Assembly: GCA_005888465.1 (NCBI GenBank)
Contig: VAYJ01000053.1
Span: 1 to 16,839 of the forward strand
DNA length: 16,839 nucleotides
Reading direction: 5' to 3'
Source of the DNA: Actinomycetota bacterium
Lineage (GTDB): Bacteria; Actinomycetota; UBA4738
Shown here: positions 1-7,828 of the stretch, piece after piece
How positions within the stretch are numbered: position 1 is the first letter of the stretch
Layout: each line of letters opens with the position of its first letter
Translations under genes and position numbers: made by a program
Notes under the pieces: model-generated
Databases searched by the model: none
What the model saw: the letters and a program-made list of their open reading frames with translations, nothing else
What the model was told of the DNA's origin: nothing

Positions 1-988
1 CCTTGTTCGCGACGACGAGCACCGGGTGGGGCGAGCGTCGCAGTGCTCGGGCGAGCGATTCGTCCTCCGAGAGGATCCCGGTCGTCGCGTCAACCACGAG
101 CAGCGTCAGGTCGGCGTCCCGCATGGCGATCTTCGCCTGTCGGACGACCGCCTCGTCGATCCCCACGGCCTTCGACACGACCCCGCCGGTGTCGACGAGC
201 ACGAAGCTCCGATCACCCCATCGCGCCGGGACCTCGACCCGGTCGCGCGTGACCCCGGAGCTCTCGTGCGCGATCACCTGGGTACGGCCGGCCAGCCGGT
301 TGACGAGGGTCGACTTGCCGACGTTCGGCCGGCCAACGACGGCGACCACGACGGGGCCTCGGTGGGATGCGCCCTCTCCGAGGTCATCCTGGGCGATCGC
401 CAGCGCTCGGGCGAGGACCGCCTCCTCGGTGAGCCCGGTCGTGTCGATCACGTGCGCACCCCGACCAGGTGTGAGCGGGCTCGTGCGCGCATCCAGCGCG
501 TCCCGACGGGCGACCTCGCCGCCTCGCTCGCGCTCTCGGCGGCCGGCCCGTTCGCGCTGGGTCGCCGAGAGGAAGATCTTGACGTCCGCGTCGGGGAACA
601 CCATCGAGCCGATGTCGCGACCCTCCATGACGGCGCCGTCGGACCCGAGCGAGCGCTGCCCCGCGCCCAGGACCTCGCGGACCGCCGGGTGGGCCGCGAC
701 CTCCGACACGATCCCCTCGACCTCAGGAGACCGGAGTTCCGGGGAGGGCTCCGACCCGTCGATCGTCAGCTGGCGGCCCTCGCCGAGCGTGAACCGAAGC
801 TCGCGCGCCAGACCGGCGAGCCCGTCTGCGTCCGAGGGCGCGACTCCCCGCTCGAGCGCCCGGAGCGCGACGGCCCGGTACATGAGCCCGGTGTTCACAT
901 AGGGGAGGTCGACCGCCTGCGCGAGCGCCCGCGCCAGCGTGCTCTTCCCGGCCCCGGCCGGGCCGTCGATCGCAACGACCGTTCCCAC
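1..988 (-). CDS. cmk-der: Cytidylate kinase-GTPase Der fusion protein (3' end cut by window edge)
   Basis: One open frame encodes CMP/dCMP kinase (about residues 1-210) followed directly by the first G domain of the ribosome-assembly GTPase Der/EngA. The kinase part shows the P-loop GPAGAGKST (residues 9-17), the MEGRDIG motif (about 121-127) and a late IDTTGL. The Der part shows G1 GRPNVGKST (about 219-227), SGVTRDR, DTGG, and ends in VVANK, the start of the G4 NKxD motif, at the window edge. I checked the frame at three points and found no break, so this is a true fusion rather than two adjacent genes. Such bifunctional Cmk/Der proteins are known in Actinobacteria. The likely start is GTG at 988. 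An in-frame GTG at 1006 is possible, but its AAGGG lies too close to be a good ribosome site. It follows rluB by 68 bases. Confidence 0.93.
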   Translation of the reverse strand, partial: MGTVVAIDGPAGAGKSTLARALAQAVDLPYVNTGLMYRAVALRALERGVAPSDADGLAGLARELRFTLGEGRQLTIDGSEPSPELRSPEVEGIVSEVAAHPAVREVLGAGQRSLGSDGAVMEGRDIGSMVFPDADVKIFLSATQRERAGRRERERGGEVARRDALDARTSPLTPGRGAHVIDTTGLTEEAVLARALAIAQDDLGEGASHRGPVVVAVVGRPNVGKSTLVNRLAGRTQVIAHESSGVTRDRVEVPARWGDRSFVLVDTGGVVSKAVGIDEAVVRQAKIAMRDADLTLLVVDATTGILSEDESLARALRRSPHPVLVVANK

Positions 989-1056
989 GGCCGAACAGCA
1001 TCCCACACCCTTCGACGTTGACTGGAGATTCGGCCTTGTCGCGTTCGCGCTCTGGG

Positions 1057-1851
1057 TCAGGTTCGGCCCGCGCGAGGCGCGGCTGCCGACAGACCGGTGA
1101 CCCTGTACAGGCCCATGATCTCCTCGGACGTGAGAGGTCGAGTCTTCCCCGGGGGGAGGTGCGGATCGCGGACGGGCCCAACGCGCACCCGCACCAACCG
1201 GATGACCGGGTGTCCCAGCACGTCGAGCATCCTGCGGACCTCGCGCTTGCGGCCCTCGGCGAGGACGACGAGGAGTGCCGAGCGGCGGCGGCTGGACTCG
1301 AGCACCGTGGCCCGGACAGCCCTCGCCCGACCATCCTCGAGGTCGATCCCTCGCACGAGCGTCCTCGCGAGCGAGCGCGGCACGTCGCCTTCGACCTCGA
1401 CCAGGTACTCCTTCTCGATCCCGTAGCTCGGGTGCTGGAGCCGGTGCGCCAGCTCGCCGTCGTTGGTGAGTAGGACCAACCCCTCCGAGTCGCGATCGAG
1501 CCGCCCCACGGGGAAGACCCGCGGACCGGCCGGCAGGAACGAGGCGAGCGATCGCTTCGCGTGCGGGTCGCTGAGCGTCGAGGTCACTCCGACGGGCTTG
1601 TTGAGCACGAAGTAGCGAAGGCCCGGGTGCGTGGGCACGGCGACCCCGTCCACGGAGATGCGATCTCGAGACGGGTCGGCGCGGTCTCCGAGGATCGCGA
1701 GGCGCTCGCCGATCCGGACCCGACCGGCGCGGATCAAATCCTCGACGGAGCGCCGCGACCCGAAGCCGGCCCTCGCCAGCGTGCGCTGGACCCGTTCGGG
1801 AGGCTGCGCCTCCGGCGGACCCTCAGTCCGGCCCGCGCCCCGCCCGGTCAT
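1057..1851 (-). CDS. rluB: 23S rRNA pseudouridine synthase, RluB/RsuA family
   Basis: 264 residues. An N-terminal S4 RNA-binding domain (about 19-55, ERVQRTLARAG...RRSVEDLIRAGRV) precedes a RsuA-type pseudouridine synthase domain. The catalytic motif GRLDRDSEGL carries the expected aspartate at about residue 119, and the KEYLVEV and GRKREVRRM segments are typical of the family. The family isomerises one uridine in rRNA; in this genomic position the gene is usually rluB, acting on 23S rRNA, although target choice cannot be read from sequence. I chose ATG at 1851, which overlaps the end of scpB by 29 bases and follows a GGAAG stretch. The longer open frame reaching 2226 only repeats scpB sequence in another frame. 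The order scpA-scpB-rluB-cmk is widely conserved. Confidence 0.93.
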   Translation of the reverse strand: MTGRGAGRTEGPPEAQPPERVQRTLARAGFGSRRSVEDLIRAGRVRIGERLAILGDRADPSRDRISVDGVAVPTHPGLRYFVLNKPVGVTSTLSDPHAKRSLASFLPAGPRVFPVGRLDRDSEGLVLLTNDGELAHRLQHPSYGIEKEYLVEVEGDVPRSLARTLVRGIDLEDGRARAVRATVLESSRRRSALLVVLAEGRKREVRRMLDVLGHPVIRLVRVRVGPVRDPHLPPGKTRPLTSEEIMGLYRVTGLSAAAPRAGRT

Positions 1852-2368
1852 CTTCCAACAGTGGCACGACGGAGGGCAGCTCGGCGAGGGACCCGAGCCC
1901 CAACCGCTCGAGGAACTCCGTGCTCGTCCCGTAGAGCACCGGCCGGCCGGGCCCCTCCTCCCGGCCAACCTCCTGGACGAGCCCACGCTCGCAGAGCGCT
2001 CGCAGGACCCCGTCGGAGTCGACGCCGCGGATGCCGGAGATCTGGTGGCGAGTGACCGGCTGCTTGTAGGCGACGATCGCGAGCGTCTCCAGGGAGGCCT
2101 TCGTGAGCCGGGTATGGCGGGCCGAGAGCACGAACTGCTCCACGTACGAAGCCGCGGCCGGATGGGTGAGCAGCCGCCACCCCCCCGCCACTTGGCGAAG
2201 CGCGATGCCCGAGCCCCGGCCCTCATACTCGGCGGCGAGGGCCTCGAGCTCGCGTTCGACGTCCTTGCGCCCGAGCTCGACCGCCTGGGCGAGCGTCGAG
2301 GAGGTGAGCGGTTCGTCGGCCAGGAAGAGGATGGCCTCGAGCGCCTGCCGGGCGGTCGCGCCGCTCAC
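1823..2368 (-). CDS. scpB: Segregation and condensation protein B
   Basis: 181 residues, the usual ScpB size. It has two winged-helix modules: an N-terminal one beginning RQALEAILFLADEPL, and a second holding the family hallmark LETLAIVAYKQPVTRHQISGIRGVDSD (given here in part; about residues 95-120). A GRPVLYGTSTEFL segment follows. ScpB dimers join ScpA and SMC in the bacterial condensin that compacts and separates replicated chromosomes. The GTG start (2366-2368) overlaps the scpA stop as GTGA, so translation of the two subunits is probably coupled. No smc gene is in this window. Confidence 0.96.
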   Translation of the reverse strand: MSGATARQALEAILFLADEPLTSSTLAQAVELGRKDVERELEALAAEYEGRGSGIALRQVAGGWRLLTHPAAASYVEQFVLSARHTRLTKASLETLAIVAYKQPVTRHQISGIRGVDSDGVLRALCERGLVQEVGREEGPGRPVLYGTSTEFLERLGLGSLAELPSVVPLLEDDRAGRGPD

Positions 2369-3111
2369 GCCGCCCTCCCCCCTCGCCAGCGGACCTTGAT
2401 CTCACCGAACACCTTCGCCTGGCGAAGCTCAACCTGGCCTTCACGGTAGAGCTCGAGGAGCGCAAGGAAGCGAACCACGACCTCGAGCCGCTCTTCACAG
2501 TCGGACACCAGGTCCCGAACGCTCGAGTGGGGGGTTTGGGCGAGACGCTCCCGGACCGTCGCCATAGCGTCGCTCAGCGTGAAGCGGATGGGCGTCACGT
2601 GCGAGAGGTCGACGAACCGCGACGGCACGAAGAGCGATGCCATCGCGTCCCGGAGCGCCTCGGGCGTCACCTTGGCCATGACGTCCGGATAGAGGTGCAG
2701 CAGCTCCGGAGGCGGCCCGGCCGTCCTGGGGGACATGAGGGCGGCCTCGGCGATACGCTCGGCGAGCACCGAAGCGAGCCGGCGAAACGCGGCGAGCTCG
2801 ATGCTTCGCGCGTAGACGAGGTCGGGCGACGCGCCGCCCAGGAGCTCCTCCTCAGTGTCTGGCTCGGGTCCGGGAAGGAGCCGCCCCACCTTGAGCTCGA
2901 GCATCACGGCGCACACGGCGAGGAACCACGTGGCCTCCTCGAGGGTCCAGGACTCGAGCTCCGCGGCGCCGCGGGCGAGGAACGCGTCGGTGATCCTGGC
3001 GACGGGGACGTCGCAGACATCGACCTTCTGGTCGAGCACCAACTCCGCCAGGAGCTTGAAGGGTCCCGAGAAGATGGGCAGCTCGACGAGGAATTTGGGG
3101 GCCGTCGCCAC
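2365..3111 (-). CDS. scpA: Segregation and condensation protein A (kleisin)
   Basis: 248 residues. The N-terminal half (FSGPFKLLAELVLDQKVDVCDVPVARI) is the kleisin region that contacts the SMC neck, and a helical segment MLELKVGRLLPGPEPDTEEE follows. The C-terminal winged helix (about 180-245, ERLEVVVRFLALLELYREGQV and FGEIKV) is the cap-binding end. Together with ScpB it closes the SMC ring. The start is GTG at 3111; no strong ribosome site precedes it. 48 bases separate it from the stop of the upstream site-2 protease gene, and no terminator is evident there, so it is probably in the same transcript. The ParA-family gene that precedes scpA in mycobacteria is absent here. Confidence 0.95.
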   Translation of the reverse strand: MATAPKFLVELPIFSGPFKLLAELVLDQKVDVCDVPVARITDAFLARGAAELESWTLEEATWFLAVCAVMLELKVGRLLPGPEPDTEEELLGGASPDLVYARSIELAAFRRLASVLAERIAEAALMSPRTAGPPPELLHLYPDVMAKVTPEALRDAMASLFVPSRFVDLSHVTPIRFTLSDAMATVRERLAQTPHSSVRDLVSDCEERLEVVVRFLALLELYREGQVELRQAKVFGEIKVRWRGGRAA

Positions 3112-3159
3112 AGCACCAGGATGCTATCGGCGGCTCCGGGCCCCTTCAAACACCTTCGC

Positions 3160-3813
3160 CTACAGGCAGTTGACGCCGGCCGTCAGCTGGCAGATCCCGT
3201 TCCCGATCACCCGGACGATCCCGAGGATCGGGGTCGAGAGCACGAAGAACACGAGCAGCATGAACAGCGCCCCGTACTGCTCGAGGTTCGTCATGACCTC
3301 GCGTGCGCGGGGTGGGAGCGTCCTCGCGACGACCCGGCTCATGTCCAGCGGCGGGATGGGGATCAGGTTCATCGCAGCCATGATCACGTTGGTAAGCAGG
3401 CACGCGGCGATGAACCGCCCGAGCTCGCCCGCCCCGCCGGCAAGGCGATACAGGGCGCCGAAGCCGAAGGAGAGGACCAAGTTGGCCGCCGGGCCCGCCA
3501 GCGCGATGAACACGGCGTGGCGGTCCTGGCGCCGGAGCGTCCACGGGTTCTGCGGCTGGGGCTTCGCGTAGCCGAAGACGAACCCGAGGACCCCGTGGTC
3601 GAACAGGGTGATCAAGAGCAGGATGCCGGGCAAGACGACTGATCCGAAACGGTCAAGGTGAACCTGAGGGTTCAACGAGAGCCGGCCATGCTGGCGTGGC
3701 GTGTGATCGCCCAACCGGGATGAAACGAGCGCATGAGCGTATTCGTGCACTACGAGGGCGATGACGAACCCGGCCGCCAGATATGCGACGGCCGAGATGC
3801 TCTTGGCGTTCAT
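3160..3813 (-). CDS. Site-2 protease family (M50) membrane metalloprotease
   Basis: 217 residues with several hydrophobic segments. The zinc motif HEYAH (residues 23-27) sits in the first membrane helix, and the second zinc site is in NLIPIPPLDMSR (about 149-160), where Asp157 is retained. The usual LDG is LDM here. The middle segment GYAKPQPQNP and ALAGPAANL is typical of the small soil-bacterial S2P group that lies beside scpA. Members cut membrane-embedded substrates, but no substrate is known for this subgroup and none can be inferred. The ATG start overlaps the deoA stop as ATGA (3810-3813), so it is co-translated with the nucleoside salvage genes. No PDZ domain is present. Confidence 0.9.
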   Translation of the reverse strand: MNAKSISAVAYLAAGFVIALVVHEYAHALVSSRLGDHTPRQHGRLSLNPQVHLDRFGSVVLPGILLLITLFDHGVLGFVFGYAKPQPQNPWTLRRQDRHAVFIALAGPAANLVLSFGFGALYRLAGGAGELGRFIAACLLTNVIMAAMNLIPIPPLDMSRVVARTLPPRAREVMTNLEQYGALFMLLVFFVLSTPILGIVRVIGNGICQLTAGVNCL

Positions 3814-5138
3814 GCGTTGCCGCCGTGCCAGCCGTGCACCAGGGGCGGCGCGGGGACCGGGCCGGCGACGAGCTGGAGCGACGCGAGCACGCGTTCCCCC
3901 GCTTCGGCCGCCGCCGACTCCTCCCGCGCATGCACGACCGCCACCGTCTTCCCCTCATCCAGCCGGTCGCCGATCTTGGGGAAGAACTCCATCCCCACCG
4001 CGGGATCGATCAGGTCGCCCTTCTTCATCCTGCCGGCGCCGAGCGACGCGGCGATCCGCCCCAGCTCTTCGGCCTCGACGCTCGTGAGCGTGCCCCCGGC
4101 CGCGAGCCGTACCTCGTGGCGAACCGGCGCGATCGGCAGGATCGCCCACGGGTCCTCGACCACGCGCGGGTCGCCGCCCTGCGCCTCGATCATCCGCGCG
4201 AACCGCTCCGACGCTGTCCCATCGTCGAGCGCCCGTTCGGCGGCCGCAGCCGCGGTCGTGGGATCCTCGCCGCGCAGCCGCACGAGGGCCTCTCGGGCAA
4301 ACGCCACGGTGAGCTCGCGCAGCCGCCCGCGTTCGTCGCCGCGCAGCAGCCGAACCGCCTCGGCGACGTCCAGGGCGTTCCCGATGGCCGAGCCGAGCGG
4401 CTGCGACATGTCGGTCACGGCCGCCCGGCACGCGCGACCCCGCGCGGCCGCGAGCGCCACGCAGGCTCGAGCGAGCTCCGCCGCGGCCTCGGGGGTCTTC
4501 ATGAACGCCCCGCTCCCCGCCTTCACGTCCAGCAGGATGAGGTCGGTCCCGACGGCGAGCTTCTTCGACATGACGCTCGCGGCGATGAGCGGGATGCTCG
4601 CCACCGTCGCCGTGGCGTCGCGGAGCGCGTAGAGGGCCCCGTCGGCCGGGACGAGGTCCTTCGTCTGCCCCGCGACGGCGCATCCGACCGTCTCGATCTG
4701 GCGCTCGAGCTCGGCCGGCGACAGGTCGGTCCGAAGTCCGGGGATCGATTCGAGCTTGTCGAGCGTCCCGCCGGTGTGCCCGAGGCCCCGGCCCGAGAGC
4801 TTCGCGACCGCGAGCCCGAGCGCGGCTGCGAGGGGCGCGAAGACCAGGGTCACGCCGTCGCTCACGCCGCCAGTGGAGTGCTTGTCCACCGTCGGACGAG
4901 TGATCGCCCCGAGGTCGATCGTGACGCCCGAATCGATCATCGCCGCCGTGATCCCCGCGGTCTCGGCATCGGACAGCCCCCGCAGGTACGCCGCCATGAG
5001 GAAGGCCGCCGCGAGGTAGTCCGGGATCTCACCCTTCGCGTAGCCGAGGATGAACGCGCGAAGTTCGGACCCGCCGAGCTCCCGCCCGTCGCGCTTGGCG
5101 GCGACGACGTCACGAGGGTCGAAGCCGGCAGCCGTCAC
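3810..5138 (-). CDS. deoA: Thymidine / pyrimidine-nucleoside phosphorylase
   Basis: 442 residues, typical length. It phosphorolyses thymidine (and possibly uridine) to free base plus (deoxy)ribose-1-phosphate, which DeoB next door converts to the 5-phosphate. The family signature SGRGLGHTGGTLDKLESIPG starts at about residue 115. The phosphate loop is present as DKHSTGG (85-91), and the SKKLAVGTDLILLDVKAGSGAFM stretch (partly quoted) matches the active-site cleft. Oddly, the phosphate loop reads GGVSDG where characterised enzymes have GGVGD followed by K or V. The GTG start overlaps the deoB stop as GTGA (5135-5138). Whether it prefers thymidine or accepts uridine cannot be decided from sequence. 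Confidence 0.94.
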   Translation of the reverse strand: MTAAGFDPRDVVAAKRDGRELGGSELRAFILGYAKGEIPDYLAAAFLMAAYLRGLSDAETAGITAAMIDSGVTIDLGAITRPTVDKHSTGGVSDGVTLVFAPLAAALGLAVAKLSGRGLGHTGGTLDKLESIPGLRTDLSPAELERQIETVGCAVAGQTKDLVPADGALYALRDATATVASIPLIAASVMSKKLAVGTDLILLDVKAGSGAFMKTPEAAAELARACVALAAARGRACRAAVTDMSQPLGSAIGNALDVAEAVRLLRGDERGRLRELTVAFAREALVRLRGEDPTTAAAAAERALDDGTASERFARMIEAQGGDPRVVEDPWAILPIAPVRHEVRLAAGGTLTSVEAEELGRIAASLGAGRMKKGDLIDPAVGMEFFPKIGDRLDEGKTVAVVHAREESAAAEAGERVLASLQLVAGPVPAPPLVHGWHGGNA

Positions 5139-6331
5139 CTCCCCAGCTCCGCGGCGAAGCTCCGGCCGGCGAGCCCGTCGCCCAGCTCGACCCCGAGCAG
5201 GTCCGCGATCGTCGCGCCGAGGTCGCCGAATGGCGAGCGCGTCCCGACGTCGACGGCCTCGCGCCCCCCCGCGCCCCAGGCGAGCATCGGCGTTCGTTCG
5301 CGCGTGTGATCGGTCGACTCGAGCGTCGTCGGGTCGCAGCCGTGATCACCGGTGAGGAACAGCATCCCGTCGGCCTCCCGCACCGCCCCGAGCAGGTCCG
5401 GCACGCGCGCGTCGAACGCCCGGACGCACGCCGCGTAGCCGGCCGCGTCGTTCCGATGCCCGTACTTCGAGTCGAAGTCCACGAGGTTCGTGAACACGAG
5501 TGACGGTCCCGGGCGGCGCAGATAGTCGATCGTGAGATCGACGCCGTCGTCGTTCGACCGGGAGTAGCGGAACTCGCTGAGCCCTCGGCCGGAGAAGATG
5601 TCGCCGATCTTCCCGACGCCGTAGACGGACACGCCAGCCTGCAGGCAGCGATCCAGGACCGTCGTTCCCGGCGGTGGGACGGAGAAGTCGCGACGGTCCG
5701 GCGTTCTGACGAAGGCCCCGGGCGGCCCCGCGAAGGGGCGCGCGATGACGCGGCCCACGCCGTGGTCGCCGTCCAGGATTCCCCGCGCGACACGGCACCA
5801 CTCATACAGCTCCTCGAGCGGCACCACGTCGACGTGCGTGGCCACCTGGAACACGGAATCGGCGCTCGTGTACACGATCGGCCGTCGGGTTCGCAGGTGC
5901 TCCTCGCCCAGCTCCCGGATGATGTCGGTCCCCGAGGCGGCGCGGTTGCCGAGCACCTCGAGGCCGATCGCCCGCTCGAACGGTTCGATCACCTCCGGCG
6001 GGAAGCCATCGGGATAGGTCGGGAACGGCCTTTCCAGGACGACGCCGCATATCTCCCAGTGGCCGGTCGTCGTGTCCTTGCCCGCGGATTGCTCGACGAG
6101 CGCCCCGTGTGCGGTGCCCGGCGCCGCCTCCCCGCACGGGACGCCCGCGACCTCCGTCAGGCAGCCGAGACCCAGCGCAGCAAGGTTCGGCGCCCGAAGC
6201 CCGCCAGCGGCGTCGGCCACGTGCCCGATCGTGTTCGAGCCCGAGTCCCCGTAGGCCGCCGCGTCCGGCGCGCCGCCGACGCCGAAGGAGTCGCAGACGA
6301 CGAGCGCGACGCGGTCGACTCGCCGCACCAT
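5135..6331 (-). CDS. deoB: Phosphopentomutase
   Basis: 398 residues. It interconverts (deoxy)ribose-1-phosphate and (deoxy)ribose-5-phosphate, linking nucleoside breakdown to central carbon metabolism. It belongs to the alkaline phosphatase superfamily: metal ligands are visible in VVCDSFGVG (Asp14), in DFDSKYGHRND, in GDHGCDP and in STDHTRE. The phosphorylated threonine lies in the loop KDTTTGHWE (residues 85-93). The start is ATG at 6331, three bases after the xerD stop, and its stop overlaps deoA. The xerD-deoB pairing is also familiar from Firmicutes, which suggests an old arrangement. Confidence 0.96.
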   Translation of the reverse strand: MVRRVDRVALVVCDSFGVGGAPDAAAYGDSGSNTIGHVADAAGGLRAPNLAALGLGCLTEVAGVPCGEAAPGTAHGALVEQSAGKDTTTGHWEICGVVLERPFPTYPDGFPPEVIEPFERAIGLEVLGNRAASGTDIIRELGEEHLRTRRPIVYTSADSVFQVATHVDVVPLEELYEWCRVARGILDGDHGVGRVIARPFAGPPGAFVRTPDRRDFSVPPPGTTVLDRCLQAGVSVYGVGKIGDIFSGRGLSEFRYSRSNDDGVDLTIDYLRRPGPSLVFTNLVDFDSKYGHRNDAAGYAACVRAFDARVPDLLGAVREADGMLFLTGDHGCDPTTLESTDHTRERTPMLAWGAGGREAVDVGTRSPFGDLGATIADLLGVELGDGLAGRSFAAELGR

Positions 6332-6334
6332 CGC

Positions 6335-7288
6335 TCAGGCGCCCTTTCGCGTCGCGAAGCGCGCCCGCGGATGCGCCTGGAAGTACTCGCGCCGCAGCCG
6401 GTCCTGCGTGACGAGCGTGTAGATCTGCGTCGTGGAGAGCACGGCGTGCCCCAGGAGCTCCTGCACGACGCGGACGTCGGCCCCGCCCTCGAGCAGGTGC
6501 GTCGCGAACGAATGCCGCAGCATGTGCGGGGTGACCCGCGTGCGAATCCCGGCCGCCCGCGCCGCCTTCTTCAGCACCCCGGTCGCGCCCTGGCGCGTGA
6601 GCCGGCCACCCCGGAGGTTCAGGAACAGCGCCGGGCCCGACCGCGCGCGGGCAAGCGCGGGACGCGACTGCCGCTGGTATGCGGCGAGCGCCGCGATCGC
6701 GAAGCGCCCGAGCGGGACGACGCGCTCCTTCCGCCCCTTACCGAACACCCGGACGCTTCCCTCGTCCAGGTCGACCTCGTCCACGTCCAGCCCGACCAGC
6801 TCGGAGATCCGCAGCCCTGCACCGTAGAGGGTCTCGAGGATCGCGCGATCACGGAGCCCGGCGACGTCCCGGGCGCCGGACGACGCGAGGAGCGCCTCGA
6901 CGTCCCCCACGGTGAGCGGGCGCGGCAGCGTTCGCGGCACCTTCGGGCGGACGACGCCGACGGCGGCATCAGCGCGCGCCTCCCCTTCGCGGAGGAGGAA
7001 CCGGTGGAACATGCGGACGGCCGCGAGCGAGCGGGCGACCGAGGAGGCGCGGTACCGGCGGCCCTCGGCGAGCGGCTGCGCGGAGAGCCACCCGACGAAC
7101 CCGCTCACCTGGTCCTCGCCGACCCGCGTCGCGTCGTCGAACCCGTTGCCCCGCAGGTACACGGCGTAGCGGCGCAGGTCCCGGCGGTACGCCTCGAGGG
7201 TGTTCGGGGACAGCCCTCGCTCCACCTGGAGGTAATCGAGGAACCGCCCGGCCTGCCCGTCGAGGGGGTCGCCCACCTGCCAGAGCAT
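6335..7288 (-). CDS. xerD: Site-specific tyrosine recombinase XerD
   Basis: 317 residues. The N-terminal core-binding domain (about 10-105, FLDYLQVERGLSPNTLEAYRRDL in part) precedes the catalytic domain (from about 125). The full catalytic set is visible: Arg160 in GAGLRISEL, Lys184 in FGKGRKE, His255 and Arg258 in TPHMLRHSFATH, His281 in LLGHAVLST, and the nucleophile Tyr290 in TQIYT. It resolves chromosome dimers at dif with its XerC partner, which is not in this window. The start is ATG at 7288; a GTG five codons in is a weaker choice. It lies 21 bases after the nudix stop. Its place beside a nudix gene and pyrG is the standard actinobacterial xerD position, so it is not a phage integrase. 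Confidence 0.95.
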   Translation of the reverse strand: MLWQVGDPLDGQAGRFLDYLQVERGLSPNTLEAYRRDLRRYAVYLRGNGFDDATRVGEDQVSGFVGWLSAQPLAEGRRYRASSVARSLAAVRMFHRFLLREGEARADAAVGVVRPKVPRTLPRPLTVGDVEALLASSGARDVAGLRDRAILETLYGAGLRISELVGLDVDEVDLDEGSVRVFGKGRKERVVPLGRFAIAALAAYQRQSRPALARARSGPALFLNLRGGRLTRQGATGVLKKAARAAGIRTRVTPHMLRHSFATHLLEGGADVRVVQELLGHAVLSTTQIYTLVTQDRLRREYFQAHPRARFATRKGA

Positions 7289-7309
7289 AGTGGGCGCCCG
7301 CAGGGCAGC

Positions 7310-7813
7310 CTACGAAGCGCGCAGGAGCGCCGCGACGGTCTTCGCGTCCACGATCAGGCCGTCCTCGATCGCCTGTCGAGCTTCGTCGATCGACATCAGC
7401 ACGACGTCGATCTCCTCATCCTCTCCCGGGCTCGGCGTCCCGGGCTGGACGTCCCGCGCCAGGAACAGGTCGATGCGTTCGTCGGTGAACCCCGGCGTGG
7501 TGAGGATCGACCCGAGCGGCTCGAAGGGGCGGCTCGTGTGGTAGCCCGTCTCCTCGAGCAGCTCACGCGCGGCGCAGGTGACTAAGTCCTCGCCGGCGAC
7601 GTCCAGCACCCCGGCCGGGATCTCCAGGAGCGCACGCTGCACCGCCGGCCGGAACTGGCGCACGAGAACCACCTCGCCGGCCGCGGTCAGCGCGACGACG
7701 GCGCAGGCGCCGGGATGGTGGACGATCTCGCGCCGCCCCGCGCCGGGCCACTCCTCGACCGCGACGCGGAACAGGCGCCCACGGAACACATCCTCGGAGG
7801 AGGTCGGTTCCAC
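7310..7813 (-). CDS. NUDIX hydrolase, ADP-ribose pyrophosphatase type
   Basis: 167 residues. The Nudix box runs from Gly68 to about Tyr91 and ends in RELLEETGY, which carries the metal-binding glutamates. The box has one extra residue before its first glutamate (GVLDVAGED), a form common in ADP-ribose pyrophosphatases. LVRQFRP (about 50-56) and LLEIPAGVLD also fit that group, as does TTPGFTDERIDLFLA further on. The likely reaction is ADP-ribose to AMP plus ribose-5-phosphate. The start is GTG at 7813, 15 bases after the pyrG stop. The M. tuberculosis gene at the same position between pyrG and xerD is an ADP-ribose pyrophosphatase, which supports this substrate. Confidence 0.9.
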   Translation of the reverse strand: MEPTSSEDVFRGRLFRVAVEEWPGAGRREIVHHPGACAVVALTAAGEVVLVRQFRPAVQRALLEIPAGVLDVAGEDLVTCAARELLEETGYHTSRPFEPLGSILTTPGFTDERIDLFLARDVQPGTPSPGEDEEIDVVLMSIDEARQAIEDGLIVDAKTVAALLRAS

Positions 7814-7828
7814 GCCTGACCCGAGTGG

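Noticed and set aside
989..1056. Possible terminator or small RNA in the rluB-cmk gap
   Set aside because: The 68 bases show no stem followed by a T-run and no conserved element I recognise.
723..1334. Open frame with MLFGRGNGRCDRR that might suggest a frameshift at the Cmk start
   Set aside because: The true Cmk frame is open from GTG 988 to the window edge, with the P-loop intact; this frame is a shadow.
1852..2226. N-terminal extension of RluB to a 389-residue protein
   Set aside because: The extension reads scpB in another frame and shows no domain; the S4 domain begins after 1851.
6335..7288. Tyrosine recombinase as a sign of a prophage or integrative element
   Set aside because: Sequence and position next to pyrG-nudix are those of housekeeping XerD, with no attachment repeats or phage genes nearby.
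5762..7585. 607-codon plus-strand open frame, and similar ones at 3783-5309, 7874-9505, 9572-11203 and 26-1021
   Set aside because: All lie opposite well-recognised genes, have Arg/Asp/Glu/Pro-heavy composition and no motifs. They are antisense shadows of GC-rich codons.
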